Shown piece by piece: positions 1 through 9,994 of a DNA stretch of 64,000 nt. This DNA comes from Kiritimatiellia bacterium. Its GTDB lineage: Bacteria; Verrucomicrobiota; Kiritimatiellia; RFP12; UBA1067. The notes under the pieces are model-generated. The model ran no database searches, was not told the DNA's origin, and was given only the letters and a program-made list of their open reading frames with translations. How positions within the stretch are numbered: position 1 is the first letter of the stretch; each line of letters starts with the position of its first letter. The translations under genes were made by a program, and so were the position numbers. The DNA lies in assembly GCA_017454745.1 (NCBI GenBank), contig JAFTCL010000012.1:1-64000 (forward strand). Reading direction: 5' to 3'.

Positions 1-978
1 AATCCCTTCCGGGAGACCGTAGGAGTCCACGTAATCCGCGTAAGGGACGATTACGGTACGGTTCGAATCCAGCCAGCAGAGCACGGACAACACAGTCAGT
101 GCAACAAGGCATAGCATCAAAGAAACGACCAAACGCAAAACTCGCTTCCGCCTTGTCGCGATTTCACAGATCCGCTCGGCAAGTTTTTCCGGCGAAGACG
201 AATTCCGCACGGACTCGATCGTGATGTCCCGGTAGCGCGCGCCGTCCGCAGAGGCCTGCAGTTCGAGAAGCACCTTTTTGGCCTGCCTCCGTTGTTCTCC
301 CGCGACCGTGACGACCGTGGCCGAACAATCTGCAGCCACGGACAACTTTTCCGCGAGACCGGCAACACCGGACGTTCGTCCCAAGACAATGTCCCATTGC
401 AACGTGGGAAACGGCCACACGGGAGGATGTCTCCCGGAAATGGCGCAAGACAGTCCTGCCAGCAACGCCCCATACGCAGAAGCGATCGACGACATGCTGT
501 CATGGACGGTACCGAAAAGAGAATCGTCGATAAAAGCAACCTTGTCGCCATATCTCCTGAACGCCGGCCAGAGTCCCCATTCTTTAACGCCAAGCTGCCG
601 CCGCACAAGGTCTGCCAGTATGTGAAATGTCGGGGCAAGGAGAAGACTGTCGGGTTCACCTTTTCGCCACTCCAGTACCAGTGGAAATCCGTCCGTGCGT
701 AAGGCCGATTCCGCCCCCAGTTTCTCCCTGAACGCATCCCTGAAACAAAAAAGGATCCACATTTCTCCGGGTTGCGGAATAAGTTCCGAAATCTTTACCG
801 GTGCCAGGCCCAATTCTTGAAAAGGAACGTCAGCGAAGCGTTCTGTTTTCACAACAAACGGGATTAATTGTGGTCCAACGGCATCAATGAGGGCAGCCCA
901 AGTAGTAAAAGCAATATTTTGCCGAACCGATTTCCGCCCGAAGGTTATCAACGAATCTGAAGTTAACGCATAGTCCAT
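1..978 (-). CDS. Membrane protein, 3' end cut by window edge; third gene of a sigma/anti-sigma operon
   Basis: An open frame runs from an ATG at 978 to the first base of the window with no stop (326 codons visible). The ATG lies 8 bp past the anti-sigma stop, so it is probably translationally coupled. Residues 1-280 look soluble and mixed alpha/beta, with no motif I recognise. Residues about 281-302 form one hydrophobic helix (VVSLMLCLVALTVLSVL), preceded by RRKR. After it comes the stretch YADYVDSYGLPEGI, so a cytoplasmic N-domain and an extracytoplasmic C-domain are likely. The C-terminal extent is unknown. The position after a sigma and an anti-sigma gene suggests a membrane partner or output of that signalling pair; this is inference. 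Existence of the gene is well supported by length and frame, function is not. Confidence 0.75.
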   Translation of the reverse strand, partial: MDYALTSDSLITFGRKSVRQNIAFTTWAALIDAVGPQLIPFVVKTERFADVPFQELGLAPVKISELIPQPGEMWILFCFRDAFREKLGAESALRTDGFPLVLEWRKGEPDSLLLAPTFHILADLVRRQLGVKEWGLWPAFRRYGDKVAFIDDSLFGTVHDSMSSIASAYGALLAGLSCAISGRHPPVWPFPTLQWDIVLGRTSGVAGLAEKLSVAADCSATVVTVAGEQRRQAKKVLLELQASADGARYRDITIESVRNSSSPEKLAERICEIATRRKRVLRLVVSLMLCLVALTVLSVLCWLDSNRTVIVPYADYVDSYGLPEGI

Positions 979-986
979 CTGTTCGA

Positions 987-1691
987 TTATATTCCCATTT
1001 CAAACACCCTGATTGGTTCGCCCGGCACGGTCTCGCCCCCCTCGCGGCGCAACGCGATCAAAGCCACGCCGACATTTTCCCGGAAGGTTTTCAGCGAAAT
1101 GGTGGCGTAGCCATCCTGAACTTTTAGATCTATGCCGCAAAAATTCAGGACCCCGGATTCAATTGGACTTCGGTTTGAATCTTGAAAGTCATAGATTTGA
1201 AAGCGAAGGAGTGTCATATCTGTTACGACGGCAGGAATAGCTAGCCGTGCATACCATGCGTTCTTGTGTCCAGAACCACCCTTGGAGGCAAAATGGAAAA
1301 AACCGGACAAATCGGCATTCGTCTGCTGTAACTGATCCGCAGTTTGACCGTCAGCTGCAGCCAAGTATTCATGGGACGGACTAATCTTTTCCAGAATATC
1401 GCGCCACAGGTCGGCGATGGCAACGGACGAGTCCCGACGCAATATGTTACACACCAGCGCCCGTTCTTCTTCCGTAGCATCGGCAACATCAATCTCAAGT
1501 CCTGCCGCAATCCACATCGCATGGTCTTTTGCCTCTTCCCGGCAACTGGCACATATCTTCAAATGTTGCGCCACGGCAACCATTCCTACCGGATCAAGTA
1601 TCCTCTCCACAAAAAACCGCAATGTTTCTTGTTCTGGACAGGTCTTTCCGGTACCATTATTTCCAACATTCCGATCGATTTTTGGTTTCAT
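987..1691 (-). CDS. Putative zinc-finger (ZAS-like) anti-sigma factor
   Basis: A 234-residue protein directly downstream of an ECF-type sigma gene. Near the N-terminus it has Cys18 and then His43-x3-Cys47-x2-Cys50 (HLKICASC), the HxxxCxxC signature of zinc-binding anti-sigma domains. The order sigma then anti-sigma on one strand, 65 bp apart, is the usual arrangement. No transmembrane helix is evident, so it would be a soluble anti-sigma factor. Residues about 110-230 are a beta-rich region of unknown type. Expected role: hold the sigma factor inactive until a signal, possibly relayed by the membrane protein encoded next. Sequence beyond the zinc motif is unfamiliar, so the family call is moderate. 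Confidence 0.65.
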   Translation of the reverse strand: MKPKIDRNVGNNGTGKTCPEQETLRFFVERILDPVGMVAVAQHLKICASCREEAKDHAMWIAAGLEIDVADATEEERALVCNILRRDSSVAIADLWRDILEKISPSHEYLAAADGQTADQLQQTNADLSGFFHFASKGGSGHKNAWYARLAIPAVVTDMTLLRFQIYDFQDSNRSPIESGVLNFCGIDLKVQDGYATISLKTFRENVGVALIALRREGGETVPGEPIRVFEMGI

Positions 1692-1756
1692 AAAAAACTC
1701 CTTACATTTCGTAAGGATGTTTCAAAATCGGAAAAATGACACCGCCCCGCAAAAAA

Positions 1757-2377
1757 TTATCTGAATGCCATTTTCTTCAAGCAATCTCTCGCCCGTTTGA
1801 CCTTTTGATCGACTGTATTGAACGGTCTCCCCAGAAACATGCCTATCACTTTTGACGGCAATTTTAGCTCGTCCTTCATGAGCAAGGCGTATGCGCTTTC
1901 GGGGTCTTGCCGCCAAAATTCCACGAAATTTTCCCTCTCGTCCATTTTCTTGTCCGCTATCTCGATATCAATTGCATGAGATTCGCTTTTCCCAATTGCA
2001 GAAAAGGGGTCTGTTGGATCAGTTGGGATTTCACGGTCCGCCTTTTGCATTCTGTCCTTCGCGCCCGTGATACCGGTCACGATTTCGACGGCACGAAGGA
2101 ACTCCGTGCGCAACCAACCGTCAAAGCTTCCTTTGAAGGCAAAATTCCGGAGCCGAGCAAAATTGTCTTTTGATAACTGCTGATACAACGTGTTGACAAC
2201 ATCATACGGTTCGTAACTGGTGCGAGAAATCATCCCGGTATATTTCCGTTCTCTCGTCAAGCGCATAGCTACCGTCAAAATGACAAATTCCCATGCAGAA
2301 TGATCGTTCGCCAATAACAATTCCACAAGATTTCTGTCATCGCCAGGTTTAAAACCAATCTCGTCCATAATAAACAT
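1757..2377 (-). CDS. ECF-type RNA polymerase sigma-70 family factor
   Basis: A 206-residue protein with a region-2-like block (about residues 28-95; WEFVILTVAMRLTRER, then YDVVNTLYQQL and a WLRTEFLRAV helix). After an acidic linker rich in D, P and T comes a C-terminal region-4-like helix-turn-helix (about 155-206; LPSKVIGMFLGRPFNTVDQ, then KRARDCLKKM). Length and two-domain layout fit ECF sigma factors. The start at 2377 follows AAAGGA at suitable spacing; a second ATG lies 9 bp on. A TATAAT sits just upstream. It precedes a zinc-finger anti-sigma gene and a membrane protein gene, forming a three-gene signalling unit. Target promoters cannot be deduced. Confidence 0.75.
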   Translation of the reverse strand: MFIMDEIGFKPGDDRNLVELLLANDHSAWEFVILTVAMRLTRERKYTGMISRTSYEPYDVVNTLYQQLSKDNFARLRNFAFKGSFDGWLRTEFLRAVEIVTGITGAKDRMQKADREIPTDPTDPFSAIGKSESHAIDIEIADKKMDERENFVEFWRQDPESAYALLMKDELKLPSKVIGMFLGRPFNTVDQKVKRARDCLKKMAFR

Positions 2378-2387
2378 CGCATCCTTT

Positions 2388-2416
2388 ATTATAGCCTGAT
2401 ATGCCTTTCCACACTC
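2388..2416 (-). promoter_or_regulatory. Possible promoter of the sigma factor operon
   Basis: On the minus strand a TATAAT (2388-2393) lies 10 bp before the start codon's AAAGGA-containing leader. The hexamer 17 bp upstream (GAGTGT) is a poor -35, so either the site is activator-dependent or the operon uses another sigma, possibly its own. Judged from hexamers only. Confidence 0.35.
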
Positions 2417-2450
2417 ATCGCCATCATAGAGTTTAGAGCCGCAAATCGTC

Positions 2451-2483
2451 CCCTTGGGGAACGGCCAAACCGTACCCCAAGGG
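2451..2483. other. Perfect nested dyad, possible transcript-end hairpin
   Basis: Arms CCCTTGGGG (2451-2459) and CCCCAAGGG (2475-2483) enclose a second dyad, ACGG/CCGT, with a 5-nt loop; the only mismatch is an A-A pair. It lies 115 bp beyond the stop of the radical SAM gene and before the sigma gene. There is no T tract on either side, so a Rho-independent terminator is not proven; it could also protect an mRNA end or bind protein. Confidence 0.4.
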
Positions 2484-2597
2484 TATAATTAGAACCACAG
2501 TATGTAGTATAAAAAAATACGGGCTTCGGTGTCAATGGCAAACTTTCCTTAGGCGCATCCGCGTTTTTCACCGGCTTCGATGCGTTGGCGGTAGCTA

Positions 2598-4412
2598 TTA
2601 TTTGCGGAACCAGAACGATGCGGGCAGGTCTAACCCCCTGCCCTGCATATAGTTGTACACCGCCAGCGCGAGACCTTCGCCCAATGAAGCGTGGTCGGGG
2701 GCTTTGGGTTCCCGATAGGAAATCTCATTAAGCGCGAAACGCCGTTCCGACAAATCGGGGAAATCGGGCTGGATGCCGAAAAGTTCCGGCTGCCGCGCAA
2801 TCGGGCTGTGCACGGTAAGCGCGAAACGGTGCCAAAACGCAGAATGGACCAAACCGTCGCGAAACAGATCGCGCACCGTGGTCAGAGCGCCCAACGTCTC
2901 TTGTTTGGTCTCGGTGGGGAAACCGTACATCAAATACAGATGCACCAGCAATCCGGCATCGACCAGATTGGAGCACACCGTTCTTGCGCTGGCGCAGGTT
3001 ATTCCCTTGTTCATCAGCTTGAGCAGCCGGTCGTTGGCGCACTCCAGACCGGCGGAGATTCCGACGCATCCCGCCTCAGCCATCAACGCGCACAATTCCG
3101 CCGTAAACGCGGTGTCGAGCCGGATGTTACCCCACCAAACCAACCGTTCCCGGCGTTCCAGCAGCTCCCGCGAAACCGCGCGCAGCAAAGCCGGGGCGAG
3201 CGCCTCGTCGGTGAAGTGAAACGCCGAGATTCCGGTGGCGTCACGCATGGCCAGCATCGCGTCCACCGCCTGTTTGGCCTGCGCCGGGGAGTAGCGCCCG
3301 ATGTAATCCAGCGAAACATCGCAAAACGCGCATCGATGCCAATAGCAACCGTTGGCCAGCTGAACCTTAATCCAATGGCCGTCCGACCACAACCGCATGC
3401 CAGGGTTGGGACTTTCGACCAATGACAAATACTTGCCGAAATCCAAATCGTCGTAATTCGAAACCGGGACGCGGTACTGCCCGCCGCAAGCGTGCCCGGT
3501 GGAAGCGGGCGGCGGAAAACCGTCCTTAAAATCCGCTATCGTCCTGGTTCTCACCAGCGGTCCCTGCCCGATAATTCCGAGCCACGGATCGAAACCCTCG
3601 CCATAACAAACGTAATCAACAAACCGGAATACCCTCGCATCGGTTAGATGCAGCAACTCGGTGTTAACGTAACCGCCCCCGATCGCGATCTTGACATTCG
3701 GGGACAGCCGCCGTACCGCCGCAGCAACCCGGAAAGCGCCGTAAACCGTTCCGGGGAAAGGAATCGTGATGCCGACCACGTCGGGTTTACGCTCCTCCAG
3801 CGCTTTGGCGGTCAAGCTGTCCACCAGTCGGTCCACATAAGTCGGGGTATCCGACTCCAACCGGGCCAGAATGGGGTCAAACCGGGGGGCGGCAACCGCC
3901 AGATGCTCCGCGTAACGGGCCAATCCGAAACCGGGGTCGACCGTCTCCCGGAAAATCATCGAAAGGTCGTCCAGAAAAAGCGAGCAAAGCAGTTTAGCCT
4001 TGTCGCAGATTCCGCTACCGCCGAAATCATCGGAAAGCGAATTTTCATCGCCGCCATCGTCCAACTGGCGGAAATGCGGGCCTTCCGGAAGCACGCCGCG
4101 CCGGCAGTAACTCCAAGCAAACTCCGGGGAACGTCCCTGGAGAAACGCCACCACCGGCTTAATGTGGGTAAGGTAACTTTCCGAATTGGCCAGCAAAAAT
4201 TTTGCGCAGGCGGAACGCGGGCGTTGTTTTTTAGCCGCCGCCACGGCACAAGAAACCCCGGCGGCAGAAAACATTTCCAACGCTACCGCCAGGGAAAAAT
4301 CTACTTGCGAGACCTCCGCCCCGCGCTCTTTGAGAAATCCGCACAACACCGGCATCGCCGGATACGGCGTGTTAACCTGAACTGCGGGCGGAGTTACCAG
4401 CAGGACGCGCAT
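2598..4412 (-). CDS. B12-binding-type radical SAM protein with CX4CX2C cluster motif
   Basis: A 604-residue protein. N-terminal residues 1-40 and about 200-280 resemble the Rossmann-like B12-binding region of class B radical SAM enzymes (MRVLLVTPPA, then PDVVGITIPFPGTVYGAFR and IAIGGGYVN). The radical SAM core starts near 345 with NGCYWHRCAFC: Cys356, Cys361 and Cys364. The spacing is CX4CX2C rather than the common CX3CX2C. Later core motifs (FTDEALAP, GISAGLECAN, MYGFPTET) are present. No DxHxxG cobalamin-ligand motif was seen, so cobalamin use is uncertain. It is the last gene of the rpoZ-smpB-tatA operon, 6 bp after tatA. Substrate unknown. Confidence 0.8.
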   Translation of the reverse strand: MRVLLVTPPAVQVNTPYPAMPVLCGFLKERGAEVSQVDFSLAVALEMFSAAGVSCAVAAAKKQRPRSACAKFLLANSESYLTHIKPVVAFLQGRSPEFAWSYCRRGVLPEGPHFRQLDDGGDENSLSDDFGGSGICDKAKLLCSLFLDDLSMIFRETVDPGFGLARYAEHLAVAAPRFDPILARLESDTPTYVDRLVDSLTAKALEERKPDVVGITIPFPGTVYGAFRVAAAVRRLSPNVKIAIGGGYVNTELLHLTDARVFRFVDYVCYGEGFDPWLGIIGQGPLVRTRTIADFKDGFPPPASTGHACGGQYRVPVSNYDDLDFGKYLSLVESPNPGMRLWSDGHWIKVQLANGCYWHRCAFCDVSLDYIGRYSPAQAKQAVDAMLAMRDATGISAFHFTDEALAPALLRAVSRELLERRERLVWWGNIRLDTAFTAELCALMAEAGCVGISAGLECANDRLLKLMNKGITCASARTVCSNLVDAGLLVHLYLMYGFPTETKQETLGALTTVRDLFRDGLVHSAFWHRFALTVHSPIARQPELFGIQPDFPDLSERRFALNEISYREPKAPDHASLGEGLALAVYNYMQGRGLDLPASFWFRK

Positions 4413-4418
4413 CGGGCA

Positions 4419-4676
4419 CTACGCGTCCGTCTTTTCTTCTGCCTTGGGGGCTTCGACCTTGGCGACATCATCCGCATTGATGCTATCGACAATTTCCTTG
4501 ACCTCGCTGTTGGCGATTTTCTCGCCCTCTTCCTTGCCCTTCTTGAACTCGCCCAGCGAACGGCCCAAAGAACGGGCGAGATCCGGCAGCTTCTTTCCGC
4601 CGAACAACACCAGGATGATAATCAGAACCAGCAACAACTGGGTCGGCCCGATATTCTGAATAAATGCCAGATTCAT
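4419..4676 (-). CDS. tatA: Sec-independent protein translocase subunit TatA/E
   Basis: An 85-residue protein with the TatA plan: one N-terminal membrane helix (residues about 11-26, LLLVLIIILVLFGGKKLPDL), the FGGKKLP hinge, an amphipathic helix LARSLGRSLGEFKKG and a charged Lys/Glu-rich tail. It would oligomerise as the pore-forming part of the twin-arginine translocase that exports folded proteins. An AAGGAG site precedes the start. tatC is not in the window. Several neighbouring genes carry Tat-like signals (24992, 40990, 42973 and 54673), consistent with a working pathway. Confidence 0.9.
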   Translation of the reverse strand: MNLAFIQNIGPTQLLLVLIIILVLFGGKKLPDLARSLGRSLGEFKKGKEEGEKIANSEVKEIVDSINADDVAKVEAPKAEEKTDA

Positions 4677-4716
4677 AACGTCTCCTTACTTCTATACCAT
4701 CAGCGATGGCGTTAAC

Positions 4717-5193
4717 TCACCTTGCCCGCATGGCGCGGCGGGCTTCCAAATCCGCATCCCGCCGCCGAATGGTCTCGCGCTTGTCCACCTGCGATTTACC
4801 GCGGCAAACCCCCAGCTCCACCTTAACGCGCCCTTTCGGCGTAAGGTACAACCGGAGCGGGATGAGCGTCATCCCCTTTTGCTCCGAGTAGGCCTGCAGT
4901 TTCAAGATTTCGCGCTTGTGCATCAGCAGCCGCCGGGTACGCAACGACTCGTGGTTGAAACGGTTTCCGAACGCATAGGGCGGTATGCGCACCTGATTCA
5001 GGTAAAGCTGCCCACCCTTAACCTCGGCGTAGGATCCGGTCAATCCGGCCTCGCCGTTGCGGACCACCTTAACCTCGGTGCCGAGCAGCTCGATACCGGC
5101 CTCAAACCGTTCTTCAACGATATAATCGTGCAACGCGCGCCGGTTTACCGTCAGGACACCGTCCTTCGCCTTGCTTTTTGCGCCCGAAGCCAT
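4717..5193 (-). CDS. smpB: SsrA-binding protein SmpB
   Basis: A 158-residue protein matching SmpB in length and order of motifs: N-terminal strand region NRRALHDYIVEERFEAGIEL, GTEVKVVRNGEAGLTGSYAE, then HKREILKLQAYSEQKGMTLI and the C-terminal basic tail beginning RGKSQVDKRETIRRRDADLE. It binds tmRNA and delivers it to stalled ribosomes in trans-translation. A GGAGG site precedes the ATG. It follows rpoZ by 25 bp and precedes tatA by 40 bp. The tmRNA gene itself is not in this window. Confidence 0.95.
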   Translation of the reverse strand: MASGAKSKAKDGVLTVNRRALHDYIVEERFEAGIELLGTEVKVVRNGEAGLTGSYAEVKGGQLYLNQVRIPPYAFGNRFNHESLRTRRLLMHKREILKLQAYSEQKGMTLIPLRLYLTPKGRVKVELGVCRGKSQVDKRETIRRRDADLEARRAMRAR

Positions 5194-5218
5194 AAACCAG
5201 CCTCCACAAGCCGCTTAA

Positions 5219-5461
5219 TCACGACCAGCGAGAATGGGCCTCCTCGGTCTTAAAGACCTCGTCGAAGTCGATCTGCGCCAGCAATTTGCCTTCGGCGATC
5301 TCACGCAACGCGATGTCTTCTTTATCCTCGTTCAACGACAACGGCTTCACCAACGGCCGTTCACCTTTATTAAGCTGGCGGACACGACGGGAAACCACGT
5401 TAACCAGCACCGGAATGCTTGTGATCTGCGTTTTTGCCTTCTCAATCAGTTCAACATTCAC
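5219..5461 (-). CDS. rpoZ: RNA polymerase omega subunit
   Basis: Starting at a GTG (5461) that follows GGAGGTG with 5-bp spacing gives an 80-residue protein beginning MNVELIEKAKTQI. It continues with VLVNVVSRRVRQLNKG (the R-R-x-x-Q-L core of omega) and ends with an acidic segment, ALREIAEGKLLAQIDFDEVF. The size is typical of omega. A longer reading starting upstream at 5506 would overlap the promoter and is rejected. Omega aids assembly of beta-prime into RNA polymerase. First gene of rpoZ-smpB-tatA-radical SAM. Confidence 0.85.
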   Translation of the reverse strand: MNVELIEKAKTQITSIPVLVNVVSRRVRQLNKGERPLVKPLSLNEDKEDIALREIAEGKLLAQIDFDEVFKTEEAHSRWS

Positions 5462-5485
5462 TAGAACACCTCCAAAAGAGACAAT

Positions 5486-5514
5486 AACATACCTTTTTTT
5501 TACCAAACTGTCAA
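5486..5514 (-). promoter_or_regulatory. Sigma-70-type promoter of rpoZ operon
   Basis: Minus strand: TTGACA (5509-5514), 17-bp spacer containing eight A residues, then TATGTT (5486-5491), about 25 bp before the GTG start. Both hexamers and the spacing are near consensus. Confidence 0.75.
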
Positions 5515-5542
5515 CCGAGATTTTGGCGGATAAGGCAACTAG

Positions 5543-7219
5543 TTAACCCCGAGACCGGCGCGCCCCGTCCAAAAGTTCCCGCGCATGGGTCTCCACCACG
5601 CTGGTCAACCCCTTGCCGCCCAACATTCTGGATATCTCGTCCACCCGCTCGCTCTCCGAAAGCCGCCTTATCCCGGTGCGAGTCCGCCCGCCGTCAACCT
5701 TTTTCTCCACCCGGAAGTGGATGTCGCCGTAAACCGCCGACTGCGGCAGGTGCGTAATCGACAAAACCTGGTGCCGCTCCGCCACCCTGCGCATTTTTTG
5801 CCCCACCACAGAACCGACCTCACCGCCGATGTTGGCGTCGATCTCGTCGAAAACCAGCACTGGGATGCTGTCGTGCGTAGAAAGCACCGCCTTGACCGCT
5901 AGCGAAATCCGGGCGATCTCGCCGCTGGAGGCGATGGATTTCAACGGGCGCATCGGTTCGCCAGGATTGGGCGCGAATCCGAACTGCACCGCGTCGCAAC
6001 CGTGTTCCGACGGCGGCGCGGGGTTGACTGCGATGTCGAACCCGGATTTCAAGAACCCCAGATCGCGCAACTCGGCGGTAATGGAGCGCGACAACCTCGC
6101 CGCCTCTTTTATCCGGAGTTTGGTCAGATCCGCGCCGCACTCCAGCAACTCTTTATTGGCGGATTCGATTTCGCGCTGCAACTTGTCGATTTGCTCGGTA
6201 CGGGACGAAAGGTCGGCCAGTCGGCTCCGGTCGCGCTCCAACCGGGCCAATATCTCGGGAACGCCGGCCCCGTATTTGCGCTTCAGCCGCTGGACCAGCG
6301 ACAGACGGGCGTCGAGCTCCGCCAATGCGTCCGGCTCTATCTCCAATTGCGACAGCCGCTCGTTGATCGCCCCGGCCAACTCCTGAACCTGAACTGCGGC
6401 GGACTGGGCTTCCGAACGCCACTCCCCCGCCGCCGGCATTATCCGCGCCAGCTCGGCGAGCTGGTTCTGCACGGTGACCAGCCGGTCAAAAACAGACCCG
6501 CCGTCATCCATCAGCGAACGCAAAATCTCGCCGCCCAAGCCTAGGATTTCCTCGGCGTTTGCCGCCTGGGCGTGGCGTTCCACCAAATCCTCGCCGTCGG
6601 CATCGGTCAGGTTAGCCTCGGAAATCTCGTACACGGAGAACTGCAACCGGTCAATCTCGGCGGCAACATCGGCGGAATCGCCCTGCAACGCCGCCAGCCG
6701 TTCCCGCAAACCGCGCAAAGTCTCCCATACGGAACGATATTTCTCCAGTTTTGCGGCGCATCCGCCGTAAGAGTCGAGCAACCGGCGCTGACAATCTTCC
6801 TGAAGCAGCGTCTGGTTGTCGTAAGGGCCGTGGATATCCACCAGCAGCGTGCCGAGACGGCGCAGCAACTGCACCGTTGATGGGGTGTCATTAATCCAGC
6901 ACCGACCCGCACCGGACTGGTTAACGGTGCGGCGCACCAACAGCTGCCGGTCCTCGCACGGCGGCAACCCGGCGTCGGCCAGCACAGCGTCAACCGCCGC
7001 GGTGTCTTCCAAAGTAAAGGCTGCCTCGACCGACGCCTCGGACGCGCTCTCGCGGATGGCGGACTTATCGGAACGCCCGCCCAGCACCAAATGCAAAGCA
7101 CCCATCAGCACGGACTTGCCCGCGCCGGTCTCGCCGGTGATGATGTTCAGCCCCGGGCCGAAATCCACCGAGACCGCTTCCACAATCGCCAAATTGCGAA
7201 CTGTCAGGTGCGAAAGCAT
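5543..7219 (-). CDS. recN: DNA repair protein RecN
   Basis: A 558-residue SMC-like ATPase. The N-terminus reads MLSHLTVRNLAIVEAVSVDF, followed by Walker A GETGAGKSVLM near residue 34. A coiled-coil middle (about 150-370) is rich in Glu, Leu and Arg. The C-terminal half carries the ABC-like signature SSGEIARISLAVKAVL and Walker B PVLVFDEIDANIGGE, then VLSITHLPQ. The length fits RecN. It acts in double-strand break repair, bridging DNA ends. It begins 9 bp after gyrB stops, so the two are co-transcribed from the gyrB promoter. Confidence 0.95.
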   Translation of the reverse strand: MLSHLTVRNLAIVEAVSVDFGPGLNIITGETGAGKSVLMGALHLVLGGRSDKSAIRESASEASVEAAFTLEDTAAVDAVLADAGLPPCEDRQLLVRRTVNQSGAGRCWINDTPSTVQLLRRLGTLLVDIHGPYDNQTLLQEDCQRRLLDSYGGCAAKLEKYRSVWETLRGLRERLAALQGDSADVAAEIDRLQFSVYEISEANLTDADGEDLVERHAQAANAEEILGLGGEILRSLMDDGGSVFDRLVTVQNQLAELARIMPAAGEWRSEAQSAAVQVQELAGAINERLSQLEIEPDALAELDARLSLVQRLKRKYGAGVPEILARLERDRSRLADLSSRTEQIDKLQREIESANKELLECGADLTKLRIKEAARLSRSITAELRDLGFLKSGFDIAVNPAPPSEHGCDAVQFGFAPNPGEPMRPLKSIASSGEIARISLAVKAVLSTHDSIPVLVFDEIDANIGGEVGSVVGQKMRRVAERHQVLSITHLPQSAVYGDIHFRVEKKVDGGRTRTGIRRLSESERVDEISRMLGGKGLTSVVETHARELLDGARRSRG

Positions 7220-7228
7220 CGTTTTGCC

Positions 7229-9798
<2,570 letters not shown>

Positions 9799-9952
9799 AA
9801 CCTAATCTTCCCAATAGGATTTTTATGATTGGCTGCAAAGCGGGCAAAGGGATGTCTTGGTCCCTGACGTATGCCATCAGACTATCTGGGATTCCCAAGC
9901 CACCTAGATGGCCTAGGTTATCTAAAGAGTCTGGTATCAGGCGCTCTGCAAG
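9799..9952. other. Non-coding stretch with several short dyads
   Basis: Between the gyrB promoter and the hairpin after the glycosidase gene I see no reading frame with a ribosome binding site. Several short dyads occur (GGGA/TCCC near 9850, CCTAG/CTAGG near 9905) and a longer interrupted pairing joins CAGACT near 9880 with AGTCTG near 9930. This could be an RNA or merely intergenic DNA; no known RNA family was recognised. Confidence 0.25.
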
Positions 9953-9985
9953 CCTCAAACCGGTCCACCATTAACCGGTTTGAGG
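9953..9985 (-). terminator. 12-bp perfect hairpin after the GH5-like gene
   Basis: CCTCAAACCGGT (9953-9964) and ACCGGTTTGAGG (9974-9985) are perfect complements separated by 9 nt, starting 10 bp past the stop codon. No T tract follows on the minus strand, so it would end or stabilise the transcript by another route than classical intrinsic termination. Confidence 0.55.
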
Positions 9986-9994
9986 CCGCGAATC

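Noticed and set aside
117..737. 206-codon minus-strand frame near the left edge
   Set aside because: It overlaps, in another frame, the edge-truncated gene 1-978, which has far better composition and a membrane helix.
2389..2571. 60-codon frame between sigma and radical SAM genes
   Set aside because: It runs through a strong dyad, has no ribosome site and no family features.
5462..5506. Upstream start for the rpoZ gene
   Set aside because: It would place the coding start across the -10 box; the GTG at 5461 has a proper ribosome site and gives the normal omega length.
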